Part shown: piece by piece, positions 27,252 through 35,460 of the stretch
How positions within the stretch are numbered: the first letter of the stretch is position 1
How the letters are laid out: the number at the start of each line of letters is the position of its first letter
NCBI GenBank assembly: GCA_019359695.1
Contig: JAHHGV010000007.1
Location: forward strand, 150,532-214,531
Direction: 5' to 3'
DNA: 64,000 nt
Source: Brasilonema angustatum HA4187-MV1
GTDB taxonomy: Bacteria > Cyanobacteriota > Cyanobacteriia > Cyanobacteriales > Nostocaceae
The notes under the pieces: generated by a model
Databases searched by the model: none
What the model was told of the DNA's origin: nothing
Seen by the model: the letters and a program-made list of their open reading frames with translations, nothing else
Program-made: the position numbers and the translations under genes

Positions 27252-27638
27252 TTACCGCTCATAAATTTCAAGAGGTAGATTATCTGGATCTTTAAAAAAA
27301 GTAAATTTCTTACCAGTTATTTCATCTATCCTAATATCTTCCGCCTCTACCCCTTTCAATTCTAAATAACTAACCATTTGCTCGATATCATCAACCTCAA
27401 AAGCCAGATGCCTTAAACCACATGCCTCTGGATTACTGCTTCTTTCTGGAGGATTAGGGAAAGAAAATAACTCTATTTGATGATTTTCTCCTACCTTTAA
27501 ATCTAATTTATAAGAATTTCTCTGAGCACGGTACGTTTCATTAATAATAGGGAAACCTAAAATTTCTGTATAAAACTTCTTAGAGCGATCGTAATCAGAA
27601 CAAATAACAGCTATATGATGAATCCTTGTAATTCTCAT
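27252..27638 (-). CDS. gloA2: VOC family glyoxalase-like metalloprotein (YaeR/SMU1112c type)
   Basis: 128 aa from ATG 27638. It is a single vicinal-oxygen-chelate domain closely resembling E. coli YaeR: IHHIAVICSDYDRSKKFY, ILGFPI, IELFSFPNPPERSSNPEACG, LRHLAFEVDDIE, and FFKDPDNLPLEIYE. Metal ligands are the N-terminal His in HHIAV, a Glu in IELFSF, His in LRHLAF and Glu in PLEIYE. The open frame continues upstream to 27947, but the extra 103 codons are low-complexity and overlap the VWA gene on the same strand, so they are rejected. The physiological substrate is unknown. Confidence 0.88.
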   Translation of the reverse strand: MRITRIHHIAVICSDYDRSKKFYTEILGFPIINETYRAQRNSYKLDLKVGENHQIELFSFPNPPERSSNPEACGLRHLAFEVDDIEQMVSYLELKGVEAEDIRIDEITGKKFTFFKDPDNLPLEIYER

Positions 27639-27774
27639 TCTCTCTGTCTCCCTGTGTCCCTGTCTCCCTCTATCCCTCTCTCTCTGCGTCCTCTGCGCCC
27701 ACCGCATCCACACCGCAAATTCGCTCTGGTGCGGTTCATTTATCATTAAGGCAGGCTTTTGCCTGCCCGACAAA

Positions 27775-29022
27775 CTAAGAATCCTGCAAAATAGTCTTAG
27801 ACACAATTCTAGTTTTCTTGCGATCGCTCTCCGATAACTCTTCACCAGCTTGTAGGCGAGTGGCAGAAGTTTGCAAGACCGTTGCTGCACTATTATCGCC
27901 CATTTGCAGGGCAGTTTTGGCAGCAGTTTGCAACATTGTTGCTGCACCAGCGCGATCGCCCTGTTGCAATTTTGCTTCTGCTAGTTGTGTTTGCCGATAT
28001 TTGGCTAACGCTAAAATATGTTGCTGCACTTGAGGAGTGGCAGAAGGTTGGTAGCCTTGTACCACATTCGCTTCAACTGGGATGTTTTCTGAAAGTAATC
28101 CTGTTTTATTTTGGGCTGGATCATCGTAGCGGACTTGCAACCTGGCGATCGTCTGTCTACCTTGTGGCAAATGTCCCAAGTAAATATTAGCCAAAATGAC
28201 CCGTTCCACATCTTTCATCAAATCTCCCAAGCGCACAGCAAAACGTCCATCAGCTTCTGGCTGCACTGGCAATTCTATTGTGTCTGGGGAAACTTGGGCA
28301 ATAGGTTTTAGTTCTGCAAACCGTACATTAGGTACCAGAGAAAATAGTAAATAAGCATTCGTCAATCCTACTGTTTGAATACGGTTGAAAAGGCGACTAA
28401 ACTCATCGATTGCTTGATCTGGTTGCTGAATGTAAGATAAAGTCCCACTAGCAGCATCAGCGATTTTTTCCAGAACATCCTGGTTCCAATTATCGCCAAA
28501 TCCTAAAGTGTTCAAAGTTAAGTTATAGCTAGCAGCCAACTGTGCAAATTTCAGACAGCGGTTATTGTCACCGTGTTCATTTTCACCGTCAGTTAAAAGA
28601 AAAAGTTGAGAAATTGTTTCTTTTTTTCCTTTAGCTAATTCCTCAATACCTAAGCGTAAACCTTCATCAATAGCAGTTCCACCATCAGCAGAAAGGCGAT
28701 TAATTTGTTGTTTAATTCGCTCTGGATTTTCAATAATTTGATTAGGGACTAAAACGTTTCCACGGTGGTCAAAAACAACAATGCTGAGGCGATCCCCTGG
28801 ATTAAGTCTGTCAACAAGACGAATCGCTGCTTTTTTGACAGTTTCTAAAGGTCGCCCATTCATGGAACCACTATGGTCGAGAACTAGGCATAAATTCAGT
28901 GGGACATTGCGATCCAGATCTTGTGCGATCGCAGAAATGGAAATTGCCAACTGACGTTGACTGTTGGTTTGACTGGCATCTAAGTTGCCATCATTGAGAG
29001 CAGGCTGTAAGTTAACCTTCAT
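27775..29022 (-). CDS. VWA domain protein
   Basis: 415 aa. The von Willebrand A domain (about 40-215) has a complete metal-ion adhesion site: D-H-S-G-S in LVLDHSGSMNG, the Thr in DGGTAIDEGL and the Asp in LLTDGENEHGD. A beta-rich middle part and an Ala/Gln-rich helical C-terminus (about 330-400) follow. No signal peptide is evident, so it is probably cytoplasmic. Cyanobacterial paralogs are common but mostly uncharacterised. It lies 136 nt upstream of the YaeR-type gene on the same strand and is divergent from clpR. Confidence 0.88.
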   Translation of the reverse strand: MKVNLQPALNDGNLDASQTNSQRQLAISISAIAQDLDRNVPLNLCLVLDHSGSMNGRPLETVKKAAIRLVDRLNPGDRLSIVVFDHRGNVLVPNQIIENPERIKQQINRLSADGGTAIDEGLRLGIEELAKGKKETISQLFLLTDGENEHGDNNRCLKFAQLAASYNLTLNTLGFGDNWNQDVLEKIADAASGTLSYIQQPDQAIDEFSRLFNRIQTVGLTNAYLLFSLVPNVRFAELKPIAQVSPDTIELPVQPEADGRFAVRLGDLMKDVERVILANIYLGHLPQGRQTIARLQVRYDDPAQNKTGLLSENIPVEANVVQGYQPSATPQVQQHILALAKYRQTQLAEAKLQQGDRAGAATMLQTAAKTALQMGDNSAATVLQTSATRLQAGEELSESDRKKTRIVSKTILQDS

Positions 29023-29296
29023 AACCCCCCAAGATTCCTAAACTGGCCATACATATTTATAAATAACTTCAAAGTACAGTATTAGCACTTCGGAAAACTT
29101 ATCCAACAAAAACTTTAAATAATCTTCCCAAGAAACTGGGCTAGGAAATAAGCTAATAAAATACTTTTTGTACTTTCCTTTATACCCTAACTTCTTTGGA
29201 ACCTTATACCCTAGAGAGAAATCCACACCTCCAAGCGAGCAAGCATAGCGCTAGGATGTACTACAGTTAATGGTATGAATTTAGGCAACAGTTGCT

Positions 29297-29995
29297 ATGG
29301 AAAATTCCATCATCAAGGCTGTGCAAGCGGCTTACGGCGGCGACAGCTTCTACCGAACACCGCCGCCAGATTTACCTTCTCTAATGTTAAAAGAACGTAT
29401 CATATACTTGGGCTTGCCCTTGGTTTCACCAGATGAGTATAAGCAGCAACTGGGAGTAGACGTAACAGAACTTATTATTGCTCAGCTTCTGTATCTACAG
29501 TATGAAGATCCAGATAAGCCCATTTCTATCTACATCAACTCCACGGGCACTTCTTGGTACACTGGTGATGCCATAGGATCTGAAACAGAAGCTTTTGCCA
29601 TCTGTGATACCATTAAATACATTAAGCCACCAGTCAATACGATCTGTCTGGGTTTCGCTATGGGTACAGCGGCGATGATTCTCTCTTCTGGAACGGAGGG
29701 ACACCGTGCTAGTTTACCGAATGCGTCGATTGTTCTGCATCAAGCGAAACGTGGTACTGGCTACGCTCAAGCGACAGACATTCAAATCCAAGCACAAGAA
29801 GTGCTAAAAAATAAGCAAATGATCCTGGATATTCTCTCACAGAATACAGGGCAGCCTAGGGAGAGAATTGCCAAAGATTTAGATCGCAAATTGTACATGA
29901 CACCCCAACAAGCCAAAGAATACGGCTTGATTGACCGGGTTCTAGAAAGTACCAAAGAACTTCCTCAAGCATTGGCTGCTGCTGTTCCTCGTTAA
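29297..29995 (+). CDS. clpR: ClpP-like subunit without catalytic Ser (ClpR)
   Basis: 232-aa ClpP fold. The active-site position is altered: where ClpP has G-x-A-A-S-M-G, this protein reads GFAMGTAAMIL, so the nucleophilic Ser is replaced by Gly. The His in SIVLHQ is kept. In cyanobacteria ClpR forms a mixed proteolytic core with ClpP3 and works with ClpC. The next gene, 32 nt downstream, encodes a catalytic ClpP, matching the known clpR-clpP3 operon. Confidence 0.9.
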   Translation: MENSIIKAVQAAYGGDSFYRTPPPDLPSLMLKERIIYLGLPLVSPDEYKQQLGVDVTELIIAQLLYLQYEDPDKPISIYINSTGTSWYTGDAIGSETEAFAICDTIKYIKPPVNTICLGFAMGTAAMILSSGTEGHRASLPNASIVLHQAKRGTGYAQATDIQIQAQEVLKNKQMILDILSQNTGQPRERIAKDLDRKLYMTPQQAKEYGLIDRVLESTKELPQALAAAVPR

Positions 29996-30027
29996 ATCTT
30001 ATTATTCGTTAAAAACAAGAGAATCTT

Positions 30028-30618
30028 ATGCCGATTGGTATTCCTAGAGTCCCTTTTCGCTTTCCTGGGGAACCTTATACCCAGTGGATTAATCTTTACG
30101 AACGCCTTGCTCTGGAACGCATCATTTTCCTGAGTGGAGAAGTGAGCGACGGTATGGCTAATGGCATCATTGCCAGACTACTCTACATGGATTCCGAAGA
30201 CCCAAGCAAGGATATTAGTATCTACATCAACTCCCCTGGAGGTTCGGTGACAGCAGGTCTTGCCATTTATGACACTATGATGCACATTAAAGCAAATGTG
30301 GTCACAATTTGTGTCGGGATGGCAGCTTCAATGGGTTCGTTCCTGCTAGCAGCTGGCACCAAAGGCAAACGTTTGGCTTTGCCTAACACGCGAATTCTGA
30401 TTCACCAACCTCTAGGCGGTGCTCAAGGTCAAGCCACCGATATTGAGATTGAAGCTAGGGAGATTCTGAGAATGCGCCAGCAACTTAATGAAATGCTAGC
30501 GAATCGCACAGGTCAATCCATAGAAAAAATTCAAAAAGACACAGACCGTGATTTTTGGATGTCTGCTCAAGAAGCAAAGGAATACGGTTTGATTGACCGT
30601 GTGATTGAAGAACGTTAG
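30028..30618 (+). CDS. clpP: ATP-dependent Clp protease proteolytic subunit (ClpP3 type)
   Basis: 196 aa with a full catalytic triad: Ser in [13 protein letters not shown], His in [10 protein letters not shown] and Asp in [28 protein letters not shown] forms the oxyanion region. It starts directly [10 protein letters not shown] without a long propeptide. Its place immediately after clpR indicates the ClpP3 partner of the ClpR/ClpP3 core, which degrades substrates delivered by ClpC. The paralog number is inferred from gene order. Confidence 0.93.
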   Translation: MPIGIPRVPFRFPGEPYTQWINLYERLALERIIFLSGEVSDGMANGIIARLLYMDSEDPSKDISIYINSPGGSVTAGLAIYDTMMHIKANVVTICVGMAASMGSFLLAAGTKGKRLALPNTRILIHQPLGGAQGQATDIEIEAREILRMRQQLNEMLANRTGQSIEKIQKDTDRDFWMSAQEAKEYGLIDRVIEER

Positions 30619-30983
30619 TCGTAAAGCCAGATGAGGAGGCAGAGCGCCATGAGCCGGTTCCTCGACTCATGGCGGCTGCTGTGGGGATGACGAAGATAAG
30701 CGAGAAAAATCTTCTCCACTCCCCCTTCTAGGCATGGCAGGGTGTGATTTCATTTTAGATTTTAGATTTTAGATTTTGGATTGAGTTCACGGTGAAATCC
30801 GCTTTCTTGGGAATTTTGGATTTTGGATTAGTTGGACAGATGAATCTGGGGGCTTGTACCCTGTGCTGAATTATCGGTCAAAAAACTGTGAAATACGAAC
30901 TTTAAATTAGAATTGAAGTCTTTATGATTTAAACTTTAGGCATTAAGCTGATAGCCGACACTCGCCATTGTTAATAACTCAAG
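30619..30983. other. Intergenic region clpP / dnaJ-like gene
   Basis: 365 nt. It contains a hairpin CGCCATGAG/CTCATGGCG (30645-30674) that could terminate clpRP. It also has an AT-rich repeat of four TTTAGAT-like heptamers ending GATTTTGGATT (30752-30785) and a GGGCTTGTACC motif (about 30850). Both the heptamers and that motif recur near 52370-52515. Confidence 0.55.
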
Positions 30984-31595
30984 ATGGATCTTGAAGATTG
31001 CTACCGTTTATTAGGTTTAAGGTCAGGAGCTTCTTTCGCCGACATCAAAGCGTCTTACCGCCGATTGGCGCAACAGTATCATCCTGATATCAATCCAGAT
31101 GACACAAAAGCTAAAGAAAAATTTATTGCCGTGACTGAGGCGTACAAGCTGCTGTTGCAGAAAATTCCGCAACAAGAGACAGCACAGCCTTATAATCACT
31201 CACCAGTCGTCGAACATCAGCCAACACGAACAACGCGTCCTCAAACAGCAACGAAGGAAAAGATAAAAGAAAAAGTAAAGCCGCCTAGTTTTTCAGAAAT
31301 AGAACAGCGGTTGAAGTGGAGGACTTACGAGCAGTTACAGCAGTTTTTGAAAGAAAAACGCTTCCCACAAGCAATATCTTTAGCGGAAGCCTTAGCACAA
31401 CGTTTACCAGAAGATGCAGAAGTGCGTCAGTGGCAAGCTATTTCTTATCAAATTTGGGGGCGATCGCTGATTGCAGAAAAACAGCCTCTCAAAGCAAGAA
31501 TTTACCTCAAAAAAGCCCTTAAAACAGACCCTTATAATAAGTCTTTATGGAATGAGGTACAGCGTGATTTTCAGATGTTAGAAAATATGTTTTGA
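30984..31595 (+). CDS. J-domain protein with C-terminal TPR-like repeat
   Basis: 203 aa. The N-terminal J domain (about 3-60) has the HPD motif in AQQYHPDINPD, so it should stimulate a DnaK. A basic/Thr-rich linker (70-100) follows, then a helical region (FPQAISLAEALAQRLPEDAE, LKARIYLKKALKTDPYN) that reads as two TPR-like repeats. No G/F or zinc-finger domain, so it is a class III-type co-chaperone. Single gene between clpP and moaD. Confidence 0.88.
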   Translation: MDLEDCYRLLGLRSGASFADIKASYRRLAQQYHPDINPDDTKAKEKFIAVTEAYKLLLQKIPQQETAQPYNHSPVVEHQPTRTTRPQTATKEKIKEKVKPPSFSEIEQRLKWRTYEQLQQFLKEKRFPQAISLAEALAQRLPEDAEVRQWQAISYQIWGRSLIAEKQPLKARIYLKKALKTDPYNKSLWNEVQRDFQMLENMF

Positions 31596-31685
31596 GGTTT
31601 TTTAATGATTGTTCGTATACTAGTTTTTTGATCAAGTTGTTAGCTAGGGAAAGATAATCACCCTAGCGATTTATATTCTATTTTT

Positions 31686-31940
31686 ATGTCTAAGATTACC
31701 GTTACCGTTAAATTGTTTGCTGCTTATCAAGAAGCTTATGGAGTTCCAGAACTGGTACTGGAATTTCCTGAGGATACACCAGTTGCTATAGTGCGCGATC
31801 GCCTGCTGGGCGAACATCCTGAACTAACTCAATTGCGGGATGTTACCCGCTTTGGGGTGAATTTGCAATTTGTTGAACCAGATAGCATCTTGCAAGATGG
31901 TGATGAGGTAGTGTTAATTCCGCCAGTAAGTGGCGGGTAA
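31686..31940 (+). CDS. moaD: MoaD-like ubiquitin-fold sulfur carrier
   Basis: 84 aa, a beta-grasp protein ending PPVSGG, the C-terminal Gly-Gly that is thiocarboxylated in MoaD/ThiS carriers. ITVKLFAAYQEAYG at the start and DGDEVVLIPPVSGG at the end match molybdopterin synthase small subunits. moaE is not nearby, so the molybdopterin role is likely but not proven. Converges with the 176-aa unknown gene (6-nt gap). Confidence 0.82.
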   Translation: MSKITVTVKLFAAYQEAYGVPELVLEFPEDTPVAIVRDRLLGEHPELTQLRDVTRFGVNLQFVEPDSILQDGDEVVLIPPVSGG

Positions 31941-31946
31941 GGAACT

Positions 31947-32477
31947 CTACTCCCAACTATAATTAGCAACTTTGCCTACAAACAAAATTCTTCCCATAAT
32001 ATTCGCGACAAGGGTAAAACCATCGTTGACTGAGTCCAAGGCACGTCCGATAATTTTTTTGTTATGTGGTGGAGTTTGTACCTGAATAACTGCAAGGTCT
32101 TCTTTAAATAACAAAGTATTTACATATTCGGGCTTCTGTGCTGTTACCTGTTCATAATTTTCTGGGTTCTCTTGCTCATGTTGGGTTTGGGATAATGTAG
32201 AAAAAAGCTTACCTGTTTGCTCAAGCTGACCTACAAGTTGACTGACTAAAGCTTGACTATCTTCATCAAGGTTCGCTAGATTCGACTCATTAATGATAAC
32301 TTCTGGCTTAGAATCTCCTATCAGGTTAAAAAGTTTTTTATCCTCTTTTTTTTCTTCGGCTTGCTGGCAGTTTGTAGACGGTACTCCCAAGACTTCTATT
32401 TCAAGATTGATAGGCACTTTTAACATCATATAAACATTAAGTTTGCGTTTTTGCGTGGAATCGGGGAGTGTAGACAT
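31947..32477 (-). CDS. Unknown protein at the end of the small-protein array
   Basis: 176 aa, not recognised. It has a short beta-like start (RKLNVYMMLKVPINLEIEV), a charged middle (about 50-110; EEKKEDKK, SQTQHEQENPENYEQ) and a hydrophobic C-terminus (GFTLVANIMGRILFVGKV). The VPI(N/K)L stretch is weakly reminiscent of the four upstream small proteins, which may mean shared ancestry or a shared binding role. No signal peptide. It is last in the minus-strand block 31947-36419, separated from the array by a hairpin. Confidence 0.65.
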   Translation of the reverse strand: MSTLPDSTQKRKLNVYMMLKVPINLEIEVLGVPSTNCQQAEEKKEDKKLFNLIGDSKPEVIINESNLANLDEDSQALVSQLVGQLEQTGKLFSTLSQTQHEQENPENYEQVTAQKPEYVNTLLFKEDLAVIQVQTPPHNKKIIGRALDSVNDGFTLVANIMGRILFVGKVANYSWE

Positions 32478-32530
32478 AAGTTGTAAAAAATTCTAAAGCT
32501 TGTGTACTTAAAAATTTGGAATAATAAAGC

Positions 32531-32554
32531 AGGTGATCAGGAAACTGATCACCT
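32531..32554 (-). terminator. Hairpin between the small-protein array and the 176-aa gene
   Basis: A perfect 10-bp stem AGGTGATCAG/CTGATCACCT with a 4-nt loop. On the minus strand it is followed by GCTTTATTATT; on the plus strand by TTTTT. It could end or attenuate transcription of the array before the 176-aa gene. Confidence 0.65.
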
Positions 32555-32633
32555 TTTTCTAGGTAGTTAAAACACTTCCTAGAACAAACAATGCAAAACC
32601 AATAATCACGACTCAACGTCAAGTAATTGACTA

Positions 32634-32894
32634 TTAAGGATATGATTCGGATTGGATCTTTGAAGCAGGCAATTGCTGTTTGCTATATCCATTTTGAGGA
32701 ACACAAACTGGTGGAGTTGCCCTTACTTCTGATTCAAGGTAGATATCTGGTTCGAGATGGACACGTACTTTCTCCTTCACAGGCTCAACAGCTTTAATTG
32801 CCACTGTAGGTTCGATGAAGATTGGAACGTTCAGTTTAATGGGAACAGTGAATTCGCAGGTGTTAGGGTAGTATTCGGGGTTGTATGTAGACAT
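32634..32894 (-). CDS. Tandem small protein, copy 1 (last transcribed, extended C-terminus)
   Basis: 86 aa. It shares the array consensus: MSTYNPEYYPN, CEFTVPIKLNVPIFIEPTV, AIKAVEPVKEKV, HLEPDIYL. It is the most diverged copy (YLESEVRATPPVCVPQN) and runs on past the usual LPPA end into LPASKIQSESYP. AAGGA lies 9 nt before the ATG. No signal peptide, membrane segment or known domain; short alternating hydrophobic strands suggest a small beta structure. Function unknown. Confidence 0.75.
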   Translation of the reverse strand: MSTYNPEYYPNTCEFTVPIKLNVPIFIEPTVAIKAVEPVKEKVRVHLEPDIYLESEVRATPPVCVPQNGYSKQQLPASKIQSESYP

Positions 32895-32967
32895 AAATTT
32901 TAGTCCTTATTTATTGACCTAAAACGAATTGTGTGAGTTGATAATTGGGGTTATGACTGTTGCAAAA

Positions 32968-33204
32968 TTATGCAGGAGGCAGCTGCTGTTTGTTATATCT
33001 ATTGTGAGCAACACAAACAGGTGCAGCGGCTGTTACTTCTGGTCTAAGGTAGATATCTGGTTCGAGATGAACGTTTACCTTCTCCCTTACAGGCTCAACA
33101 GCTTTAATTGCCACTGTAGGTTCAATGAAGATTGGAACGTTCAGTTTAATGGGAACAGTAAACTCGCAGGCGTTAGGGTAGTATTCGGGGTTGTATGTAG
33201 ACAT
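32968..33204 (-). CDS. Tandem small protein, copy 2
   Basis: 78 aa, array consensus with the REKVNVHLEPDIYLRPEV variant (NVH subtype, shared with copy 4) and the end VCVAHNRYNKQQLPPA. Starts with ATG after AAGGACT. The gene plus its 73-nt upstream spacer forms one 310-bp unit. Function unknown. Confidence 0.78.
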   Translation of the reverse strand: MSTYNPEYYPNACEFTVPIKLNVPIFIEPTVAIKAVEPVREKVNVHLEPDIYLRPEVTAAAPVCVAHNRYNKQQLPPA

Positions 33205-33277
33205 AAATTGTAGTCCTTATTTATTGACCTAAAACGAATTGTGTGAGTTGATAATTGGGGTTATGACTGTTGCAAAA

Positions 33278-33514
33278 TTAGGCAGGAGGCAGCTGCTGTT
33301 TGTTATATCCATTTTGAGCAACACAAACAGGTGCAGCGGCTGCTACTTCTGGTCTAAGGTAGATATCTGGTTCGAGATGGACACGTACTTTCTCCTTCAC
33401 AGGCTCAACAGCTTTTATTGCCACTGTAGGTTCGATGAAGATTGGAACGTTCAGTTTAATGGGAACAGTAAATTCGCAGGCGTTAGGGTAGTATTCGGGG
33501 TTGTATGTAGACAT
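33278..33514 (-). CDS. Tandem small protein, copy 3
   Basis: 78 aa, array consensus with the KEKVRVHLEPDIYLRPEV variant (RVH subtype, shared with copy 1) and the end VCVAQNGYNKQQLPPA. Same ribosome site and spacer as the other copies. One conserved Cys near residue 13 and one near 65 occur in all four proteins. Function unknown. Confidence 0.78.
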   Translation of the reverse strand: MSTYNPEYYPNACEFTVPIKLNVPIFIEPTVAIKAVEPVKEKVRVHLEPDIYLRPEVAAAAPVCVAQNGYNKQQLPPA

Positions 33515-33587
33515 AAATTGTAATCCTTATTTATTGACCTAAAATGAATTGTGTGAGTTGATAATTGGGGTTATGACTGTTGCAAAA

Positions 33588-33824
33588 TTATGCAGGAGGC
33601 AGCTGCTGTTTGTTATATCCATTTTGAGGAATACAAACAGGTGCAGCGGCTGCTACTTCTGGTCTAAGGTAGATATCTGGTTCGAGATGAACGTTTACCT
33701 TCTCCCTTACAGGCTCAACAGCTTTAATTGCCACTGTAGGTTCAATGAAGATTGGAACGTTCAGTTTAATGGGAACAGTAAACTCGCAGGCGTTAGGGTA
33801 GTGTTCGGGGTTGTATGTAGACAT
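33588..33824 (-). CDS. Tandem small protein, copy 4 (first transcribed)
   Basis: 78 aa, NVH subtype like copy 2, ending VCIPQNGYNKQQLPPA. It is the promoter-proximal copy. Its upstream sequence differs from the other copies after position 33830 and instead matches the region upstream of the lipoprotein gene. CTCCTT (minus-strand AAGGAG) lies about 10 nt before the ATG, a stronger ribosome site than in the internal copies. Function unknown. Confidence 0.78.
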   Translation of the reverse strand: MSTYNPEHYPNACEFTVPIKLNVPIFIEPTVAIKAVEPVREKVNVHLEPDIYLRPEVAAAAPVCIPQNGYNKQQLPPA

Positions 33825-34217
33825 AAATTGATCATTACTCCTTAAAGAATGGATTATTTGCTAATCCTTTGATTGTTTCCTTATACAAATAATATCCTTG
33901 AAAATTTGGATTGCTAATTAACTATTTTTTGGTATCAAGACAAGTGCTAATTAATTATTTTTAGATACTCAGAAATTTTGCTATTTCCAGAAACTATCGT
34001 TTTTTAGTCCGGATAAATGCTGAATTTGAAAAACTTATATAAAAAAGCAGGAGTAAGCGATCGCTTACTCCTGCTTTCTATTCACCACTTGTTAACTTTA
34101 CAAATTTAATGCTTGGTAATTAAGGTAATTTAACTTGCGAATTGCAATGCAACAGAACATAGGCTAAATAGTAATTGCATAGCTTTTACTAACACCTAGG
34201 TTATGTCTTTTATCTCA
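33825..34217 (-). promoter_or_regulatory. Upstream region of the small-protein array (region A)
   Basis: 393 nt without a gene. It is a diverged copy of the region at 35461-35861. Shared blocks include TTTGCTAATC (33857-33866) with TTTCCT after it, ATTATTTTTAGATA, and GCTTTCTATTCAC...ACAAATTT. Minus-strand TATAAG or TATTAT boxes near 33880-33895 are candidate -10 elements. It also contains a 34-bp perfect palindrome. Confidence 0.6.
34044..34077 (-). terminator. 34-bp perfect palindrome centred on a HIP1 site
   Basis: AAAGCAGGAGTAAGCGA followed by its exact complement TCGCTTACTCCTGCTTT, about 140 nt downstream of the coiled-coil gene. The stem could act as its terminator. The related hairpin at 35729-35751 occupies the same relative place after the AraC gene. 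Confidence 0.6.
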
Positions 34218-34580
34218 TTAGAACAACAGAAGAATTCTAGCTAAAATGCCAGTCACGCGAGAGATAACATTGAGAAAGGCAACTTCATCATTTAGATTGT
34301 CAATCTGCGTTTGTAGATTATCGCAGCCCTCTTTAAGGTCATCTTCAAGTTCATTTAGTGATCGGGCAATCCTTGTCAGAATGACATTCTCCAACTTGAC
34401 TCTTTGAACTACAATTGCCCGTCGTTCCCTGAAAAATTTTTCTGCTTTAACTGAATCCCGCTTTTTAACATTTTCCCAGAAAAGCTGAACGCTACTTGAA
34501 TTCAGTTCTAGTTCTTGCTTTTCTAGTTGCTCAAGACGTTCATGTCTAATTTGCTCAAGATTATCAATATCAAGTAACAT
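34218..34580 (-). CDS. Coiled-coil protein paired with the lipoprotein
   Basis: 120 aa from ATG 34580, chosen because AGGAGGAT lies 6-7 nt upstream; the frame opens further to 34634 but overlaps the lipoprotein gene. Nearly all helical and charged, with heptad-like stretches (ERLEQLEKQELELN, LNELEDDLKEGCDNLQTQIDNLNDEV) and a hydrophobic C-terminus (VISRVTGILARILLLF) that could insert in or lie on a membrane. Not recognised. It follows the lipoprotein gene by 10 nt, so the two form an operon. Confidence 0.75.
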   Translation of the reverse strand: MLLDIDNLEQIRHERLEQLEKQELELNSSSVQLFWENVKKRDSVKAEKFFRERRAIVVQRVKLENVILTRIARSLNELEDDLKEGCDNLQTQIDNLNDEVAFLNVISRVTGILARILLLF

Positions 34581-34590
34581 ATCTATCCTC

Positions 34591-35460
34591 CTATGAATTT
34601 TTAACTTGTTCAACGATTGTGATAAATGATTCAATATCAGTCAAAAGAGTATTGAAGCGCTCGCGGTTGAGCTTACCTTCTACAAAATCCTTAAATAATT
34701 CCCTAAAGTTTCCTGCAGATTTACTTGCATCTTCAAGTTCAGAGACAGTAGTATTCATAGTCAAGATGGCTCTTCTTTTAGCAATCCAATTATCTGTATC
34801 AGGTATGGGTTTTTCTTCAACTAGAGGTCTAATAACTTGGCGTAACTCTCGTGATTCTATTGTAAGACTGACATCTTGCTTAATTGAATTACCAAGCGCA
34901 TCTAGTAATACTTGTTGAGTTTGAAATTCGCGATCAATAATATCTTTACGCTTTTCAAGTTCTTCCCTAAGCGCACCTCGGATTTGTGAACTAATAACTA
35001 AACCCCCTACAGATTTAATGACATTTGTATTAGGAACAAGAGCGCTACCACGAAGTTGAGTACCGATTTTATTCAGGTTCCCTACAACACCCTCAATTTC
35101 CTGCTGAGCTTTCTGAGGTGCATTAGATCTCGCAAGCTCATCTATAAGAGTGAAATATTGTATAAGAAGCCGATTATGTTTACGGAGATTTTCTAGTATT
35201 TCAAGTCTTTCAACATCAAGTTTAGATAACTCGTTGTAGCGTTCAGGTGTTTGATTACTTAGTCTGTCATCTTTCAGTAGCTGCTCGGAAGTTTCGTCGA
35301 TTCTAATTTTACCAGCAGTTGTTAATAACTTGTCCATAGCCGTAGTGTATGTATTTCCAGCTTTTGCTAATCTTTGATATTCTGTACTGGAACGACAGCC
35401 ACTTATGAATGAAGCTAAGACTGCTACCATTAGTATGGTTGATCTAGTTTTTTTTATCAT
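34591..35460 (-). CDS. Predicted lipoprotein, unknown function
   Basis: 289 aa. MIKKTRSTILMVAVLASFISGC is a lipoprotein signal with lipobox F-I-S-G-C (Cys 22). The mature part is almost wholly helical and charged (AMDKLLTTAGKI, LEILENLRKHNRLLIQYFTLI, RGALREELEKRKDIIDREF, FRELFKDFVEGKLN), like a periplasmic helical bundle. A central Gly-rich, less charged stretch (about 145-165) breaks it. The ribosome site AGAGAGGA is clear. Family not recognised. With the coiled-coil gene it suggests a membrane-associated complex. Confidence 0.8.
   Translation of the reverse strand: MIKKTRSTILMVAVLASFISGCRSSTEYQRLAKAGNTYTTAMDKLLTTAGKIRIDETSEQLLKDDRLSNQTPERYNELSKLDVERLEILENLRKHNRLLIQYFTLIDELARSNAPQKAQQEIEGVVGNLNKIGTQLRGSALVPNTNVIKSVGGLVISSQIRGALREELEKRKDIIDREFQTQQVLLDALGNSIKQDVSLTIESRELRQVIRPLVEEKPIPDTDNWIAKRRAILTMNTTVSELEDASKSAGNFRELFKDFVEGKLNRERFNTLLTDIESFITIVEQVKNS

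Larger units (their letters stand above)
32895..33824 (-). repeat. Three consecutive 310-bp tandem units
   Basis: The start codons of the four small genes are spaced exactly 310 bp apart (32894, 33204, 33514, 33824). The coding part and the 73-nt spacer are both conserved. Coding variants alternate RVH-NVH-RVH-NVH, which suggests a two-gene unit that doubled. Confidence 0.92.

Noticed and set aside
27639..27947. N-terminal extension of the YaeR-type protein
   Set aside because: The 103 extra codons are low-complexity, overlap the VWA gene on the same strand and are absent from the family.
29038..29226. 62-codon minus-strand frame upstream of the VWA gene
   Set aside because: Lys/Tyr-rich composition typical of AT-rich DNA, and no clear ribosome site. 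It lies in the divergent promoter region of clpR.
32929..33845. Plus-strand 94-98 codon frames (MCELIIGVMTVAKL...) opposite the small-protein array
   Set aside because: They recur only because the 310-bp units recur. The minus-strand frames have ribosome sites and plausible composition; the plus frames are shadows.
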